Origin: an uncultured Prevotellaceae bacterium
GTDB lineage: Bacteria > Bacteroidota > Bacteroidia > Bacteroidales > Bacteroidaceae
Assembly (NCBI GenBank): GCA_900316575.1
Contig: ONDJ01000015.1
Span: 1 to 46,433 of the forward strand
Direction: 5' to 3'
DNA length: 46,433 nt
This document shows, piece after piece, positions 23,794-31,526 of this stretch (its first letter is position 1; every line of letters starts with the position of its first letter). The position numbers and the translations under genes are program-made. The notes under the pieces were generated by a model, which was not told the DNA's origin, searched no databases, and saw only the letters and a list, made by a program, of their open reading frames with translations.

Positions 23794-24873
23794 TTATCTG
23801 CTTTGGTTTGATTGCCAAATGTTGCGCTTTTCGGGCGGTAGGTCGAAGTATGGTTTTAAGACGTGCTTTGTCGTATCACCTGGCGTTGTGCTTGAGAGCG
23901 CATAGATGGGGTGGCGCGTTTCGGGGTCTTCGCCACAGTATTGTATGTCAGCCCTCGCGTTGCATTGTAGGCTGTCGTTAAGGCAATAAACTATGGGACC
24001 ACCGCGCCACATCGTTCTACCATTTTCGACAACTCTGCGAGGCACAACGTTGAAGGGGATATACACTTCGTCGTCGGCTTGCCAACTGCGGGTTATTATG
24101 GCATATCCGCGCTGAATGTTGTAGTCGTATTCTATGCCGTTGACATAGATGGGGAGCGGAGTTTCCTGCCATTCGGGTATTCGCAGTCTGAGTGTGGCCT
24201 CTACGGTGTGCTTGCCTGGGGAGCGTAAGCGCAGTTTGGTCATTCCTTCCCATGGCATGGAGGTAATGATATCTACCATATAGTCTTGGCCCCGAGGCGT
24301 AACGATGTGGGCAAAGGTGTTGATATAGAGATTTACATAAAGTCCTACGCTGTCGGTGGCATACACCAATTGCGATGCGTCCATCACGGCGGCAGCTGCT
24401 ACAGAGCGTTCTACGATGTCTGTGCTATAAAACATGGTGGCAGGCAGACTCCCCATCAAACAGCGCTCTATGGCATCCATATATCCCGCATCGCCCGTGC
24501 TGAGCCACAAGGATGCGGCTTCATAGAAATTGGCTACAGCGGTAAAGCCCTCGCCCTGCTGCATTTCGTCCGTACTGCCTACGGGATTGAGCGCGGGGAG
24601 CACGCTTTCTTTCCAGCGCGTCAATGCGTGGGCTAATGATGGGGTAGGGGGGACAAAGGGGGCTGGCGCAGCGTCTCTGTTCACCAGAAGTGCAAAGAGC
24701 TGAAAATTGGTTATGTCGCGGTCCAAAAAAACGATGCTGTCACTTCTTGTCCAAGCTATTTCATGGGCAATTTGCTGAGCGCAGGCTTGAGGTGGTTTTG
24801 CCAACAGCAACAAAAATAGCGTAGCCAGAGAGATGGCCACGCGCTTTTTTCTATTGTCAACGAAACGTTTCAA
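23794..24873 (-). CDS. Reduced GH127-like protein, exported, lacking the catalytic-cysteine motif
   Basis: This 359-residue protein has a signal peptide (about 1-33, ending PPQACAQ). From about residue 125 it follows the GH127/DUF1680 pattern (beta-L-arabinofuranosidase family): YMDAIERCLMGSLPATMFY, YATDSVGLYVNLYI, MPWEGMTKLRLRS, LRIPEWQETPLPIYVNG, GYAIITRSW and GGPIVYCLND. The family is normally over 600 residues with a full (alpha/alpha)6 barrel. Here most of the barrel is missing, and the segment where CCPPN would sit reads DIVERSVAAAAVMDAS, so the catalytic cysteine is absent. It is probably catalytically dead, perhaps a binding or scaffold protein. It is the last gene of the glyS unit, 30 bases after the FKBP lipoprotein. 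Confidence 0.7.
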   Translation of the reverse strand: MKRFVDNRKKRVAISLATLFLLLLAKPPQACAQQIAHEIAWTRSDSIVFLDRDITNFQLFALLVNRDAAPAPFVPPTPSLAHALTRWKESVLPALNPVGSTDEMQQGEGFTAVANFYEAASLWLSTGDAGYMDAIERCLMGSLPATMFYSTDIVERSVAAAAVMDASQLVYATDSVGLYVNLYINTFAHIVTPRGQDYMVDIITSMPWEGMTKLRLRSPGKHTVEATLRLRIPEWQETPLPIYVNGIEYDYNIQRGYAIITRSWQADDEVYIPFNVVPRRVVENGRTMWRGGPIVYCLNDSLQCNARADIQYCGEDPETRHPIYALSSTTPGDTTKHVLKPYFDLPPEKRNIWQSNQSR

Positions 24874-24903
24874 ACAGTTCGCGGGTGTGTGGGGGTGTTT
24901 GTT

Positions 24904-25545
24904 TTACTGCGGTTTGAAATAAGCCCGCAGCTCCACGGTGAAGTTGAGTACAGAATAGGCGGGAATGAGGCTTGTGCCGTTGCTGCCATAGGCGAGGTCT
25001 GGATGGAGGTAGAAGCTCCAGCGGTCGCCAATGTGCATGTGTTGCAACACTGTGGTGTAGCCCGTGATGTTTGCGCTCACAAGCGACTTTATCGGCGCGC
25101 GTGTGGTTTCGCCAAACACTTGTTCGTCGCTGGGATAGGTGCCAGTGAAGCTGAAAGGATAGCCCATGGGGTGCACATCGGTGGGCATGAGCCGCCCCAG
25201 CATACACACGCTCACCGTGTCGGTATAGAGCGGACATCCACTTCCTTCTCCGCGTTGAATGATTCTAACGGGAATGCTGTCCGATGGATTTCCAGCTTGA
25301 TTGGGGCTGACGTTGTGGTTTTTCAGTATGAGCCACTCGCTGTGCTGCTGCCACTGGTCGCCATAGGTGGCTTGAGCCTCTGCTATGGCTTCGCGAGCGG
25401 TCTGCATTTGCTCGGTCCACCAAGTTTCGTTGCGGGCTTTCCAGTCGGAATATTCGCTCTTAGCAGCGTTGTCGTTTTCTTCGCTGCAACTTGCAACAAA
25501 GCCGCAGAGCAAGAGAGCCGCGATGAGAATAAAATATCTTTTCAT
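24904..25545 (-). CDS. FKBP-type peptidyl-prolyl isomerase lipoprotein
   Basis: This 213-residue lipoprotein has a signal peptide with the lipobox FVASC, so Cys20 would be lipidated and the protein anchored to the outer or inner membrane facing the periplasm. A helical linker (about 30-75) leads to an FKBP-like domain: a VRIIQRGEGSG strand, VSVCMLGRL, then GYTTVLQHMHIGDRWSFYLHPDLAYGS and IPAYSVLNFTVELR. It would assist folding of exported proteins. The upstream ATG at 25569 overlaps glyS and gives a poor signal peptide; the ATG at 25545 is 20 bases after the glyS stop and is chosen. Catalysis is not certain, since the aromatic pocket is only partly recognisable. Confidence 0.85.
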   Translation of the reverse strand: MKRYFILIAALLLCGFVASCSEENDNAAKSEYSDWKARNETWWTEQMQTAREAIAEAQATYGDQWQQHSEWLILKNHNVSPNQAGNPSDSIPVRIIQRGEGSGCPLYTDTVSVCMLGRLMPTDVHPMGYPFSFTGTYPSDEQVFGETTRAPIKSLVSANITGYTTVLQHMHIGDRWSFYLHPDLAYGSNGTSLIPAYSVLNFTVELRAYFKPQ

Positions 25546-25565
25546 AAATCTGTGCGTGAGAAGTG

Positions 25566-27104
25566 TCAAGCAAGTTTTTTCAGCAACGCGGTGATGCTAA
25601 CTTTCTCTTCGAGCAATGCGGGCAACTCGCTGATAGGCACACGTTGTTGTTGCATGGTGTCGCGGTCGCGCAGTGTTACCGTGTTGTCAGCGAGTGTGTC
25701 GTGGTCAACGGTGATGCAATAGGGCGTACCCACAGCGTCTTGTCGGCGATAGCGCTTACCGATGGTGTCTTTCTCTTCGTATTTGCAGTTGAAGTGGAAC
25801 TTGAGGTCGTTCAATATTTCCTTAGCCTTTTCGGGCAGTCCATCCTTGCGCACCAAGGGCAATATGGCGAGCTTCGTTGGAGCGAGCGCGGCAGGCAGTC
25901 GCAACACCGTGCGCGTTTCGCCGTTTTCGAGTTGTTCTTCGCAGTAGGCATGACACATCACACTGAGGAACATTCTATCTACGCCGATTGATGTTTCAAT
26001 CACATAGGGCGTGTAGCTCTCGTTGGTTTCGGGGTCAAAATACTTGATGCTCTTCCCGCTGAACTTTTCGTGCTGCGAAAGGTCGAAATCCGTGCGCGAA
26101 TGTATACCTTCTACTTCCTTAAAGCCAAAGGGCATGTGGAATTCTATGTCGGTGGCAGCGTTGGCATAGTGGGCGAGCTTGTCGTGGTCGTGAAAACGAT
26201 AGTTTTCGGCTCCGAAGCCGAGTGCTTGGTGCCATGCCATGCGCTGTTCCTTCCACGCTTTGAACCATTCGAGCTCTGTGCCAGGCCGTACAAAGTATTG
26301 CATCTCCATCTGCTCAAACTCGCGCATACGGAATATAAATTGTCGCGCAACGATCTCGTTGCGAAACGCTTTACCAATCTGGGCTATGCCGAAAGGCACT
26401 TTCATTCGTCCCGTTTTCTGCACATTGAGGTAGTTCACAAAAATGCCTTGCGCCGTCTCGGGACGCAGGTAAATCGTTGAGGCTCCGTCGGCGGTGGAAC
26501 CCACCTCGGTTTTGAACATGAGGTTGAACTGTCGCACGTCGGTCCAGTTGCGCGTTCCGCTAATGGGGCAAACGATGCCTTCGTCGAGGATGATTTGTTT
26601 GATTTCCGCGAGGTCGTTGGCTTCTAAGGCCTCTTTGAAACGATTGTGAAGTGCATCGCGTTTCTTAGCATTTTCAAGCACACGCGGGTTGGTCTGGCAA
26701 AACATCGCCTCGTCAAAACTCTCTCCGAAGCGTTTGCGCGCTTTGGCAACTTCCTTTTCTATTTTTTCGTCGTACTTAGCCAATTGGTCCTCGATGAGAA
26801 CATCGGCACGATAGCGTTTCTTGGAGTCGCGATTGTCTATCAAAGGATCGTTGAAGGCATCTACGTGTCCGCTGGCTTTCCACACCGTGGGGTGCATAAA
26901 CACAGCACTGTCAAGCCCCACAATGTTGTCGTGGAGCAACACCATAGCTTGCCACCAGTATTGCTTTATATTGTTTTTGAGTTCCACACCGTTTTGCCCG
27001 TAGTCGTACACCGCGCCCAATCCGTCGTAGATGTCGCTTGAGGGAAACACAAAGCCATATTCTTTGCAGTGGGATACAATCTTTTTGAAAACGTCTTCTG
27101 CCAT
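25566..27104 (-). CDS. glyS: Glycine--tRNA ligase (dimeric type)
   Basis: This 512-residue class II synthetase of the eukaryote/archaea-like alpha2 type charges tRNA-Gly. The start FKKIVSHCKEYGFVFPSSDIYDGLGAVYDYG is canonical. Motif 2 lies in the IAQIGKAFRNEI region, followed by FRMREFEQMEMQYFV, and motif 3 is ETSIGVDRMFL. The anticodon-binding domain occupies about 390-512 and shows LAPTKLAILPLV and YCITVDHDTL. It heads a leftward unit with the FKBP lipoprotein and the GH127-like gene, from a well-formed promoter at 27147-27176. The alternative tetrameric GlyQ/GlyS type is excluded by sequence. Confidence 0.96.
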   Translation of the reverse strand: MAEDVFKKIVSHCKEYGFVFPSSDIYDGLGAVYDYGQNGVELKNNIKQYWWQAMVLLHDNIVGLDSAVFMHPTVWKASGHVDAFNDPLIDNRDSKKRYRADVLIEDQLAKYDEKIEKEVAKARKRFGESFDEAMFCQTNPRVLENAKKRDALHNRFKEALEANDLAEIKQIILDEGIVCPISGTRNWTDVRQFNLMFKTEVGSTADGASTIYLRPETAQGIFVNYLNVQKTGRMKVPFGIAQIGKAFRNEIVARQFIFRMREFEQMEMQYFVRPGTELEWFKAWKEQRMAWHQALGFGAENYRFHDHDKLAHYANAATDIEFHMPFGFKEVEGIHSRTDFDLSQHEKFSGKSIKYFDPETNESYTPYVIETSIGVDRMFLSVMCHAYCEEQLENGETRTVLRLPAALAPTKLAILPLVRKDGLPEKAKEILNDLKFHFNCKYEEKDTIGKRYRRQDAVGTPYCITVDHDTLADNTVTLRDRDTMQQQRVPISELPALLEEKVSITALLKKLA

Positions 27105-27146
27105 TGTTGTTGGGTTATATTATTTAAATGTTTAATTTCTGCGGCG

Positions 27147-27176
27147 CAAATTTAGCGCATTTTCGCTAATATCAAA
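27147..27176 (-). promoter_or_regulatory. Promoter of the glyS unit
   Basis: On the minus strand TTTG (27173-27176) is followed after 18 bases by TAAATTTG (27147-27154), which fits TTTG-N19-21-TAnnTTTG closely. The leader to the ATG is about 40 bases. Confidence 0.6.
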
Positions 27177-27309
27177 AAAGTAGCTCGCCGTTTTATCTTT
27201 TGTGTGAGCGAACACACCTTGATTTTCTGTAAAATAAATAATGGCGAGTGGCATTTCTACCCCAAGGGCAAAGGCGGCTTCGCTTTGTGGCCCTTTGTAT
27301 ATGGTTGCT

Positions 27310-27427
27310 ACATACAAAGTGTTCGAAAGCCTCAAACAAAGTGTCTGAAAGCTTCAAACAAAGTGTTCGAAAGCTTCAAACAAAGTGTTCGAAAGCCACA
27401 AACAAAGTGTTTGAAAGCTACAAACAC
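27310..27427. repeat. 22-bp tandem repeat array, five full copies plus a partial
   Basis: Units at 27310, 27332, 27354, 27376 and 27398 share the core ACAAAGTGTTCGAAAGC with one or two changes per copy. The last partial unit ends at 27427. Each has a TTCGAA-centred palindrome (degenerate in copies two and five). The period is not a multiple of three, and an open frame across it has no family signal, so coding is unlikely. It lies between the clpB terminator and the glyS promoter, in otherwise empty sequence (27177-27493). Confidence 0.85.
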
Positions 27428-27493
27428 TTTTTTCGATGGCAATAAAACCGCTTTATAATGCGATTGTGTTTCATTCGACGTGTTTCCTGTAGA

Positions 27494-27537
27494 TAAAAAA
27501 ACTGCATGGCTGACAAGCGTGTCACCATGCAGTTTTC
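27494..27537 (-). terminator. Intrinsic terminator of clpB
   Basis: Read leftward, AAAACTGCATGG pairs with CCATGCAGTTTT (inner TGACA/TGTCA pairing as well) and continues into a T run. It lies 25 bases past the clpB stop. Confidence 0.88.
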
Positions 27538-27561
27538 TAATAAAGTGTATCGGTCTGGAAC

Positions 27562-30144
27562 TTATTCGTTCGCAAACGCGAGGCGGTCAGCCTCTGCTCG
27601 GACTACGATAGGCTGCGAACGATCGATTTGGGCTGCGAGTAGTGAGCGGCTCAAGTCGTTGAGCAGCAAAGACTGCAAGGCGCGCTTCACGGGGCGTGCG
27701 CCAAACTCGGGGTCGAAGCCAGCGCGAGCGATGAGGGCTATGGCGCTGTCGTCAACACGTAGGGTGATGCCTTGTGAAGCCAAGCGGCGGGTGATTTGTT
27801 CCACTTGCAGACGTACGATCTGTGCAATTTGTGGCTCTGTGAGCGGACGGAACATGATGATTTCGTCAATGCGGTTCAAGAACTCGGGACGAATGGTGCT
27901 TTTGAGGAGTTCCATTACGTGTTTCTCGGTATCGGCAATGGCGGCTTCGCTTTGGCTTTCGGCCAATCGCGATTGGATGTACTGGCTGCCCAAGTTGCTG
28001 GTCATGATGATGATGGTGTTCTTGAAGTTGACGGTGCGCCCTTTGTTGTCGGTGAGACGGCCATCGTCTAATACTTGAAGCAACACGTTGAACACGTCGG
28101 GATGGGCTTTTTCGATTTCGTCGAAGAGTACGACGCTGTAGGGTTTGCGACGTACGGCCTCGGTGAGTTGACCGCCCTCGTCATAGCCCACATATCCCGG
28201 AGGTGCACCGACGAGCCGCGAAACGGTGTGTTTCTCTTGATATTCCGACATGTCGATGCGCGTCATCATGTTTTCGTCGTTGAAAAGGAACTCAGCCAGT
28301 GCCTTGGCCAATTCGGTTTTACCCACGCCGGTGGTGCCGAGGAATATGAACGAGCCAATTGGCCTACGCGGATCGCTGAGTCCAGCGCGTGCTCGGCGCA
28401 CTGCGTCGCTGACGGCTTTGATGGCCTCGTCTTGACCTACGACACGGCGGTGGAGCTCTTCTTCGAGGTGGAGGAGTTTTTCGCGTTCGCTCTGCATCAT
28501 ACGGCTTACGGGGATACCTGTCCAGCGTGCTACGATTTCGGCGATATCGTCAGCGGTGACTTCTTCGCGAACCATGGCATCCGTGCCTTGTTTTTCAGCG
28601 AGTTGGTGCTGGATACGCTCGTTTTCGGCCTCAAGTGCTTGGAGCCGCCCGTAGCGTATCTCGGCCACACGTCCGTAGTCGCCTTCGCGCTCGGCTCGCT
28701 CAGCTTCATACTTGAGGGTTTCCATCTGTTGCTTGTTTTCCTGAATTTGGCTCAAGAGCGTTCGCTCGCCCTCCCATTTGGCTTTGAGTGATTCAAGGTT
28801 TTCGCGCAGATGGCTGATTTCTTTTTCAAGCGTTTCGAGTTTTTGTGTGTCACCCTCGCGACGTATTGCTTCGCGCTCTATCTCTAACTGACGCAGGCGT
28901 CGATTGGCCTCGTCGAGCTCTTCGGGCTGGCTGTCGCGCTCAATGCGTAGCCGAGCTGCAGCTTCATCCATGAGGTCGATGGCTTTGTCGGGCAGGAAAC
29001 GGTCGGCAATGTAGCGGTCGGAGAGACGCACGGCTGCGATGATGGCATCGTCTTGGATACGCACGCGATGGTGGTTTTCGTAGCGTTCTTTCAGGCCACG
29101 TAGTATGCTGATGGCATCTTCTGCTGATGGTTCGTCCACCATTACGGTTTGGAAACGACGCTCAAGGGCTTTGTCTTTTTCGAAATACTTCTGATACTCT
29201 TCGAGCGTGGTAGCTCCTATGCTACGGAGTTCGCCTCGCGCCAAAGCTGGCTTGAGGATGTTGGCTGCGTCCATGGCTCCCTCGCCCTTGCCGGCCCCGA
29301 CCAAAGTGTGGATTTCGTCAATGAACAAGATGATACCGCCCTCGGCAGCTTTGACTTCATTAACAACGCTCTTGAGTCGCTCTTCAAACTCGCCTTTGTA
29401 TTTGGCTCCTGCCACGAGTGCTCCCATGTCAAGACTATAGAGCTGTTTGTTTTTCAATCCCTCGGGCACATCGCCGCGCACGATACGTTCGGCCAATCCC
29501 TCAACGATGGCGGTCTTGCCTGTACCTGGTTCGCCAAGCAGGATGGGGTTGTTCTTTGTGCGCCGAGAAAGGATTTGCAACACGCGGCGAATTTCATCGT
29601 CGCGGCCTATTACGGGGTCGAGCTTACCAGAGCGTGCCTCTTCTACCAAGTTGCGGGCATACTTGCTCAGTGCTTGATATTGTTCTTCGCTGCTGGGGGT
29701 GTCGGCCTTGTGACTGCCGCGAAGTTCCTTTGTGGCAGCAATCAGGGCATCGTGTGTTAGACCGCTGTCTTTGAGCATTTGCGAGGCTTGACCGCCTTGG
29801 TCTAAAAGAGCTATCAGCAGCGGTTCGATGCCTACGTAGGTGTCGCCCAATTCTTTGGCAACATCTTCTGCTCGCAGCAACACTTTGTTTGTTTCATTGT
29901 CAAGATAGGGCTCGCCGCCTTCCACACGTGGCAGACGATTCAACTCGGCACGCACTACTTCATTCAAGCGCGAGCTCGAAGCTCCTGCCTTTCCAAGCAG
30001 AAAGTCGGTGACGTTTTCGCCTTTGAGCAACAGGCCGTGGAGCAGATGCAACGGGGTTACGGCTTGGCCGTGACCACGCTGTGAAGCATTGATGGCTTCT
30101 TGCAAGGCTTCCTGTGCTTTGATTGTAAACTTTTGGATGTTCAT
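27562..30144 (-). CDS. clpB: ClpB protein disaggregase
   Basis: This 860-residue hexameric AAA+ chaperone rescues aggregated proteins together with DnaK/DnaJ/GrpE in the cytoplasm. The Clp N-domain covers 1-145. The first ATPase has Walker A GEPGTGKT (204-211). The coiled-coil M domain (about 400-530) is rich in E/R heptads. The second ATPase has [14 protein letters not shown]. The late segments DEIIMFRPL and [10 protein letters not shown] are conserved. The M domain and length separate it from ClpA/ClpC. It is a single gene with its own terminator. Two related inverted-repeat motifs 70-115 bases upstream may be regulatory. Confidence 0.97.
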   Translation of the reverse strand: MNIQKFTIKAQEALQEAINASQRGHGQAVTPLHLLHGLLLKGENVTDFLLGKAGASSSRLNEVVRAELNRLPRVEGGEPYLDNETNKVLLRAEDVAKELGDTYVGIEPLLIALLDQGGQASQMLKDSGLTHDALIAATKELRGSHKADTPSSEEQYQALSKYARNLVEEARSGKLDPVIGRDDEIRRVLQILSRRTKNNPILLGEPGTGKTAIVEGLAERIVRGDVPEGLKNKQLYSLDMGALVAGAKYKGEFEERLKSVVNEVKAAEGGIILFIDEIHTLVGAGKGEGAMDAANILKPALARGELRSIGATTLEEYQKYFEKDKALERRFQTVMVDEPSAEDAISILRGLKERYENHHRVRIQDDAIIAAVRLSDRYIADRFLPDKAIDLMDEAAARLRIERDSQPEELDEANRRLRQLEIEREAIRREGDTQKLETLEKEISHLRENLESLKAKWEGERTLLSQIQENKQQMETLKYEAERAEREGDYGRVAEIRYGRLQALEAENERIQHQLAEKQGTDAMVREEVTADDIAEIVARWTGIPVSRMMQSEREKLLHLEEELHRRVVGQDEAIKAVSDAVRRARAGLSDPRRPIGSFIFLGTTGVGKTELAKALAEFLFNDENMMTRIDMSEYQEKHTVSRLVGAPPGYVGYDEGGQLTEAVRRKPYSVVLFDEIEKAHPDVFNVLLQVLDDGRLTDNKGRTVNFKNTIIIMTSNLGSQYIQSRLAESQSEAAIADTEKHVMELLKSTIRPEFLNRIDEIIMFRPLTEPQIAQIVRLQVEQITRRLASQGITLRVDDSAIALIARAGFDPEFGARPVKRALQSLLLNDLSRSLLAAQIDRSQPIVVRAEADRLAFANE

Positions 30145-30213
30145 AGTTGTATTGGTTTTTAATTGGTTTTTTCGTAACGCTTACCTTCCAAATTTGTTGC
30201 CAAACGACATGTT

Positions 30214-30260
30214 ACGCCAATTTGTCAGACGCAGCGTGTAGCAAGCTGGCATTTTGTCAG
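30214..30260 (-). promoter_or_regulatory. Putative operator pair upstream of clpB
   Basis: On the plus strand, CTGGCATTTTGTCAG (30246-30260) is an inverted repeat of the form CTGNCA-N3-TGNCAG. ACGCCAATTTGTCAG (30214-30228) is a weaker second copy 32 bases away, about three helical turns. Position upstream of a heat-shock gene suggests stress regulation. No CIRCE element is present. Confidence 0.4.
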
Positions 30261-30445
30261 AACATGACCAGCGTTTCTATCTGTTTCGGAGGAGGTCCGT
30301 GGACTTGCAATATATAGAACACCCCTTAAGAAGCTTATACAATAATTGTATATGCGTGCGCACACGAGGTAGGAAAAAGATTAAAGGTTGAAGCTCAGCA
30401 TCTCTAAACTTTTCCCTCTAAACGCTGAACTTTCAAAAAAGGCAT

Positions 30446-30453
30446 TACTTTTG
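30446..30453 (+). promoter_or_regulatory. -7 promoter element for the substrate-binding protein gene
   Basis: TACTTTTG fits TAnnTTTG and lies 32 bases before the ATG at 30486. Confidence 0.55.
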
Positions 30454-30485
30454 CTGTTGATTTTGGAAACACACACACTTTTTCA

Positions 30486-31502
30486 ATGCAAAGTATTTCG
30501 GAAACGTATCAGAAACGCCCCAAGTTGTTCGCCGGCATAATAGCGTTGGTTGTAGTACTGACGGGCATTGGCATTTGGTGGCTGACAAGCAGACAAAACG
30601 ACGACGGTTTGCCACCTCCAGAATCTGTTGCCGACACAGGGGCTTTGCGTATTTCGTTGCTGCCCACCAGCGAATGTTTGCCCTTTTATGTGGCTGACGC
30701 GGCGGGCATTTACGACAGTTTGCGTCTTCGTGTTAACATAAACGACACGAAGACGCAATTTGATGCCGACACCGCGCTCTATGGGCAGAGTGCGCACGTG
30801 GCATATACCGACTTAGTGCGCCTTCAATATCAATCGACAAAACACCATCGAGCTTCAATCATCATGGGTTTGCAAGGTGCATGGGGATTGGTGGAAAGTC
30901 CTACACGCCGAGGCGGAAACATCAAAGCCTTGAAAGACCATTTGCTGGGTGTGTCGCGCTATTCGTGTAGCGACCTTTATGCCACGGCAGCTTTGGCTAC
31001 GAGCGACTTGGCCTACGACGATATGCTCAGAGCTCAAGTGGGCGATTTCTCTGTGCGTATGAATATGGTATTGCAAGGGCAAATAGAAGCTGCCGTGTTG
31101 CCCGAACCTTTTCTGACATACGCTACGGCTGGTGGAGCCAAGACGTTATGGCGCGTTCCGGCTGCTGAAGCATTCATGGGCTGTTTGGCTGCTAAGCCCG
31201 AAGTGTTGACATCGCGAAGACGCTCAGCCCAAGTAGCATTGTTGCTGCAGGGATATAACGCTGCGGTGAGGCGGATAAACAAAATGGGACTTCAAGGCTG
31301 CGACACGTTGCTATCGCGGAGACTGCACATCCCCATAGATCAACTCCAAAAAGTAAAGCTCCCAAGATACACGCTCGCCGCGATGCCACAGTCTGCTGCC
31401 CTTACTAAATCAAGAAGCTTTTTGGCAGAACGCAGCATTTCGCTATCGGCTTCAATGTTGATGGACGACCGCTTTGTGAAGAACGAAGAAGAAAAGCAAT
31501 AG
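30486..31502 (+). CDS. Membrane-anchored periplasmic substrate-binding-like protein (NMT1/THI5/SsuA fold)
   Basis: This 338-residue protein has one N-terminal transmembrane segment (about 14-33) and a periplasmic domain resembling the type II substrate-binding proteins of nitrate/sulfonate/thiamine-precursor ABC importers: LRISLLPTSECLPFYVADAAGIYDSL, ALKDHLLGVSRYSCSDLYAT, GQIEAAVLPEPFLTYA. No permease or ATPase gene is adjacent. The TPR gene follows after 24 bases, so the two form a unit. It could be an orphan binding protein or a sensor subunit; ligand unknown. The membrane anchor instead of a cleaved signal peptide or lipobox is unusual for the family. Confidence 0.72.
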   Translation: MQSISETYQKRPKLFAGIIALVVVLTGIGIWWLTSRQNDDGLPPPESVADTGALRISLLPTSECLPFYVADAAGIYDSLRLRVNINDTKTQFDADTALYGQSAHVAYTDLVRLQYQSTKHHRASIIMGLQGAWGLVESPTRRGGNIKALKDHLLGVSRYSCSDLYATAALATSDLAYDDMLRAQVGDFSVRMNMVLQGQIEAAVLPEPFLTYATAGGAKTLWRVPAAEAFMGCLAAKPEVLTSRRRSAQVALLLQGYNAAVRRINKMGLQGCDTLLSRRLHIPIDQLQKVKLPRYTLAAMPQSAALTKSRSFLAERSISLSASMLMDDRFVKNEEEKQ

Positions 31503-31526
31503 TTCCTCTGCCTCTTTTTTTAATCC

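Larger units (their letters stand above)
30145..30485. other. Divergent spacer between clpB and the substrate-binding protein gene
   Basis: No gene seen. It holds two copies of a TTTGTCAG motif (30214-30228, 30246-30260), an AT-rich palindromic patch (TATACAATAATTGTATA near 30340), a GTTGAAGCTCAGC/GCTGAACTTTC inverted pair (about 30388-30436) and the promoter at 30446-30453. Confidence 0.6.

Noticed and set aside
27310-27427. CRISPR array
   Set aside because: The units are contiguous with no spacers, and no cas gene is present.
27204-27458. 84-codon frame across the 22-bp tandem array
   Set aside because: The repeat period is not a multiple of three, so the peptide changes phase at each unit; it looks non-coding.
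30145-30485. CIRCE (HrcA) element upstream of clpB
   Set aside because: No TTAGCACTC-N9-GAGTGCTAA-like inverted repeat is present; only the different CTGNCA-N3-TGNCAG motif was seen.
30486-31502. Complete ABC importer
   Set aside because: Only the binding-protein-like component is present; no permease or ATPase gene lies nearby.
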